This document shows positions 62,174-64,000 of a DNA stretch of 64,000 nucleotides, one piece after another (the stretch's first letter is position 1; every line of letters begins with the position of its first letter). Below the pieces are notes generated by a model. The model searched no databases, was not told where the DNA came from, and saw only the letters and a list, made by a program, of their open reading frames with translations. A program made the translations under genes and the position numbers. The stretch comes from Bacteroidales bacterium (GTDB taxonomy: Bacteria > Bacteroidota > Bacteroidia > Bacteroidales > P3). Where the stretch lies: assembly GCA_017451385.1 (NCBI GenBank), contig JAFSPS010000047.1, forward strand, positions 1 to 64,000, in the 5' to 3' direction.

Positions 62174-63700
62174 ATGGACACGATAATAATATTAGACTTT
62201 GGTTCTCAATACACTCAGCTTATAGCGCGCAAAGTGCGTGAGTTGAATGTCTATTGCGAAATACATCCGTTCAATAAGATTCCCACCCTTGGTCCTGAGG
62301 TCAAGGGTGTTGTCTTTTCTGGAAGCCCTTATAGTTGCAACAGTGCTGACGCTCCTGTGCCAGATATGACCAATATCAAAGGTCGTCTGCCTCTGTTGGC
62401 GGTATGCTATGGGGCTCAATATCTCGTTAAGGCCTTTGGCGGCAAGGTGCAACAGTCGCAAATCAGAGAGTACGGACGTGCTAATCTGCAGTATGTCGAT
62501 AGTAGCAGTCCTTTGCTGAAAGGTATCAAGAAGGGCAGTCAGGTGTGGATGAGTCATGGTGACACCATCGAAAGTGTGCCAGAAGGCTATCGTGCTATCT
62601 GTTCTACAGATAATGTTCACTATGCTGGCTATCAGATTGAGGGAGAGCAGACTTATGCTATACAATTTCATCCAGAAGTTCATCATTCTGTTGATGGCTT
62701 GACACTTCTGCGCAACTTCGTTGTTGACATCTGTGGATGTCAGCAGTCGTGGACCCCAGCCTCGTTTATAGAGACCACAGTGCAGCAGTTGCGCGAGCAG
62801 GTCGGCAGCGACAAGGTTATCCTCGGTCTTAGTGGCGGTGTCGATTCCACTGTTGCTGCGGTGCTTCTGAACAAAGCCATAGGTCACAACCTGCAGTGCA
62901 TATTCGTCGATAACGGCCTTCTGCGCAAGAATGAGTTTGAAGGCGTGCTTGCATCTTATAAGGGTATGGGACTCAACGTGGTAGGTGTCGATGCCAAAGA
63001 ACGTTTCTATGGTGTTCTTGCAGGAGTGACGGACCCGGAGAAGAAGCGCAAAGCAATAGGTAAGACTTTTATAGATGTGTTTGACGCTGAGTCAAAGAAG
63101 TTTAATGATGCTAAGTGGCTGGCACAAGGCACAATCTATCCCGATGTCATTGAGTCGAGTTCTGTCAAAGGACCGTCGCAGACCATAAAGTCGCACCACA
63201 ATGTTGGTGGCTTGCCTGATTATATGAAGTTGAAGCTCGTGGAACCTTTGCGTAGCCTCTTTAAGGATGAGGTGCGTCGTGTGGGGCGCTCTTTGGGCAT
63301 CAAGGACGAGCTTATTGGTCGTCATCCTTTCCCCGGACCCGGTCTCGCCATCCGTATTCTTGGCGATGTGACGCCCGAGAAAGTGCATATTCTTCAAGAG
63401 GTAGATGATATATTCATTCAAGGGTTGCGTGACAGCGGCTTGTATGACAAGGTGTGGCAGGCTGGTGCAGTGTTGCTGCCAATACAGTCGGTTGGAGTGA
63501 TGGGCGATGAGCGTACATACGAGCGTGTGGTGGCGCTGCGTGCTGTGGAGAGCGTTGATGGCATGACGGCGGACTGGTGCCACCTGCCATACGAATTCCT
63601 TGCACGAGTGTCTAACGACATCATCAATCGTGTGAAAGGTGTCAATCGTGTGGTGTACGACATCAGCTCGAAGCCGCCGGCAACGATAGAATGGGAGTAA
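62174..63700 (+). CDS. guaA: GMP synthase (glutamine-hydrolysing)
   Basis: 508 aa from the ATG at 62174. An in-frame ATG at 62141 overlaps the promoter box and adds residues unlike the family. Class I amidotransferase domain: '[20 protein letters not shown]', nucleophile Cys in '[17 protein letters not shown]', His/Glu in '[10 protein letters not shown]'. ATP pyrophosphatase domain: '[20 protein letters not shown]', and the dimerisation domain with '[20 protein letters not shown]' and C-terminal '[11 protein letters not shown]'. Converts XMP to GMP. Confidence 0.98.
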   Translation: MDTIIILDFGSQYTQLIARKVRELNVYCEIHPFNKIPTLGPEVKGVVFSGSPYSCNSADAPVPDMTNIKGRLPLLAVCYGAQYLVKAFGGKVQQSQIREYGRANLQYVDSSSPLLKGIKKGSQVWMSHGDTIESVPEGYRAICSTDNVHYAGYQIEGEQTYAIQFHPEVHHSVDGLTLLRNFVVDICGCQQSWTPASFIETTVQQLREQVGSDKVILGLSGGVDSTVAAVLLNKAIGHNLQCIFVDNGLLRKNEFEGVLASYKGMGLNVVGVDAKERFYGVLAGVTDPEKKRKAIGKTFIDVFDAESKKFNDAKWLAQGTIYPDVIESSSVKGPSQTIKSHHNVGGLPDYMKLKLVEPLRSLFKDEVRRVGRSLGIKDELIGRHPFPGPGLAIRILGDVTPEKVHILQEVDDIFIQGLRDSGLYDKVWQAGAVLLPIQSVGVMGDERTYERVVALRAVESVDGMTADWCHLPYEFLARVSNDIINRVKGVNRVVYDISSKPPATIEWE

Positions 63701-63722
63701 CAAAAACAAACAACACTGCCGT

Positions 63723-64000
63723 ATGACAATGCGCAAGCTGACTGTACTAATCGCTATGGTGGCCATCTGCTGGACAAGTGGCGTCAAGGCTCAGATGCCA
63801 GGGGGTGTGCCTGTTACGGTGTCTGGCGTCAAGCAGATGATTAATGGTCAGTGTTTCTATATCCATATCGTTCAAAGAGGGCAGACTATATATTCCATCA
63901 CTAAGGCCTACGGTCTGAAAGAGTATGATGCCGTATATAGAAAGAACGCGCGTCTCATAGATATTGGGGATACCGTATGGTTGCCATGTCGAGGGCTGGA
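63723..64000 (+). CDS. Secreted LysM-domain protein (partial, runs off the window)
   Basis: The first 92 codons are in the window. Signal peptide (about 1-25, ending near 'SGVKAQ'), then 'IHIVQRGQTIYSITKAYGLK' and 'IDIGDTVWLPCRG', a LysM peptidoglycan-binding repeat. Start could be the ATG at 63723 or 63729. It follows guaA by 22 bp. The rest of the protein, and so the enzymatic part if any, is unseen. Confidence 0.8.
   Translation, partial: MTMRKLTVLIAMVAICWTSGVKAQMPGGVPVTVSGVKQMINGQCFYIHIVQRGQTIYSITKAYGLKEYDAVYRKNARLIDIGDTVWLPCRGL

Overview
The window looks like chromosome of an uncultured, probably gut- or rumen-associated Bacteroidales bacterium (Bacteroidota). The evidence is the many promoters of the Bacteroidota type (-7 box TAnnTTTG, sometimes with TTG/TTTG about 20 bp upstream), the near absence of Shine-Dalgarno sequences, a primary sigma factor of only 286 aa without region 1.1, and many Bacteroidales-restricted families (four-helix-bundle-suffix protein, DUF4294, WG-repeat protein, PorE-like OmpA protein, short Cys-type lipoproteins, a 29-aa COX24-type basic protein).

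Layout. 1-4.7 kb: end of an rRNA operon (5S rRNA), a secreted Prevotella-type surface protein, an M3 peptidase and an MBL-fold hydrolase. 4.9-8.1 kb: a CRISPR array on the minus strand with no cas genes in the window. It has nine repeats and six ordinary 34-36 nt spacers, but two inter-repeat intervals are 956 and 1542 bp long and hold phage-like genes cut off at the repeats. This is the most unusual part of the window. 8.4-17.6 kb: pspC, valS, a four-helix-bundle protein, a compact queF-queC-queD-queE operon for preQ1, a WG-repeat protein and arginine deiminase. 17.7-28.8 kb: a DUF2723 membrane protein, a lone F0 a-subunit gene, pgk, a membrane pyrophosphatase, mutL and a rhomboid protease. 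28.9-36 kb: ferredoxin, nucleoside phosphorylase, nitroreductase, several small lipoproteins, an NlpC/P60 peptidase and tRNA-Gln.

36-50 kb: ackA, a PorE-like OmpA protein, a sirtuin without zinc cysteines, prfB without a frameshift site, HU, a COX24-type peptide, RNase G, an outer-membrane barrel, a GH2 protein that appears to have lost both catalytic glutamates, tcdA and a lipoprotein. 50.4-55.1 kb: a rhamnose operon (rhaB-rhaA-rhaT-rhaD) covering uptake and conversion to DHAP and lactaldehyde. 55.2-57.6 kb: an AT-rich, probably acquired MvaI-like restriction-modification system with a controller gene. 57.8-64 kb: folD, ffh, rpoD, rsmG, guaA and the start of a LysM protein.

Intergenic regions contain several families of short phased tandem repeats: CTAG 9-mers and 10-mers, a 12-mer, and a 55-56 bp unit ahead of RNase G. 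These are not explained by any gene. All calls come from reading the sequence; no database search was run.
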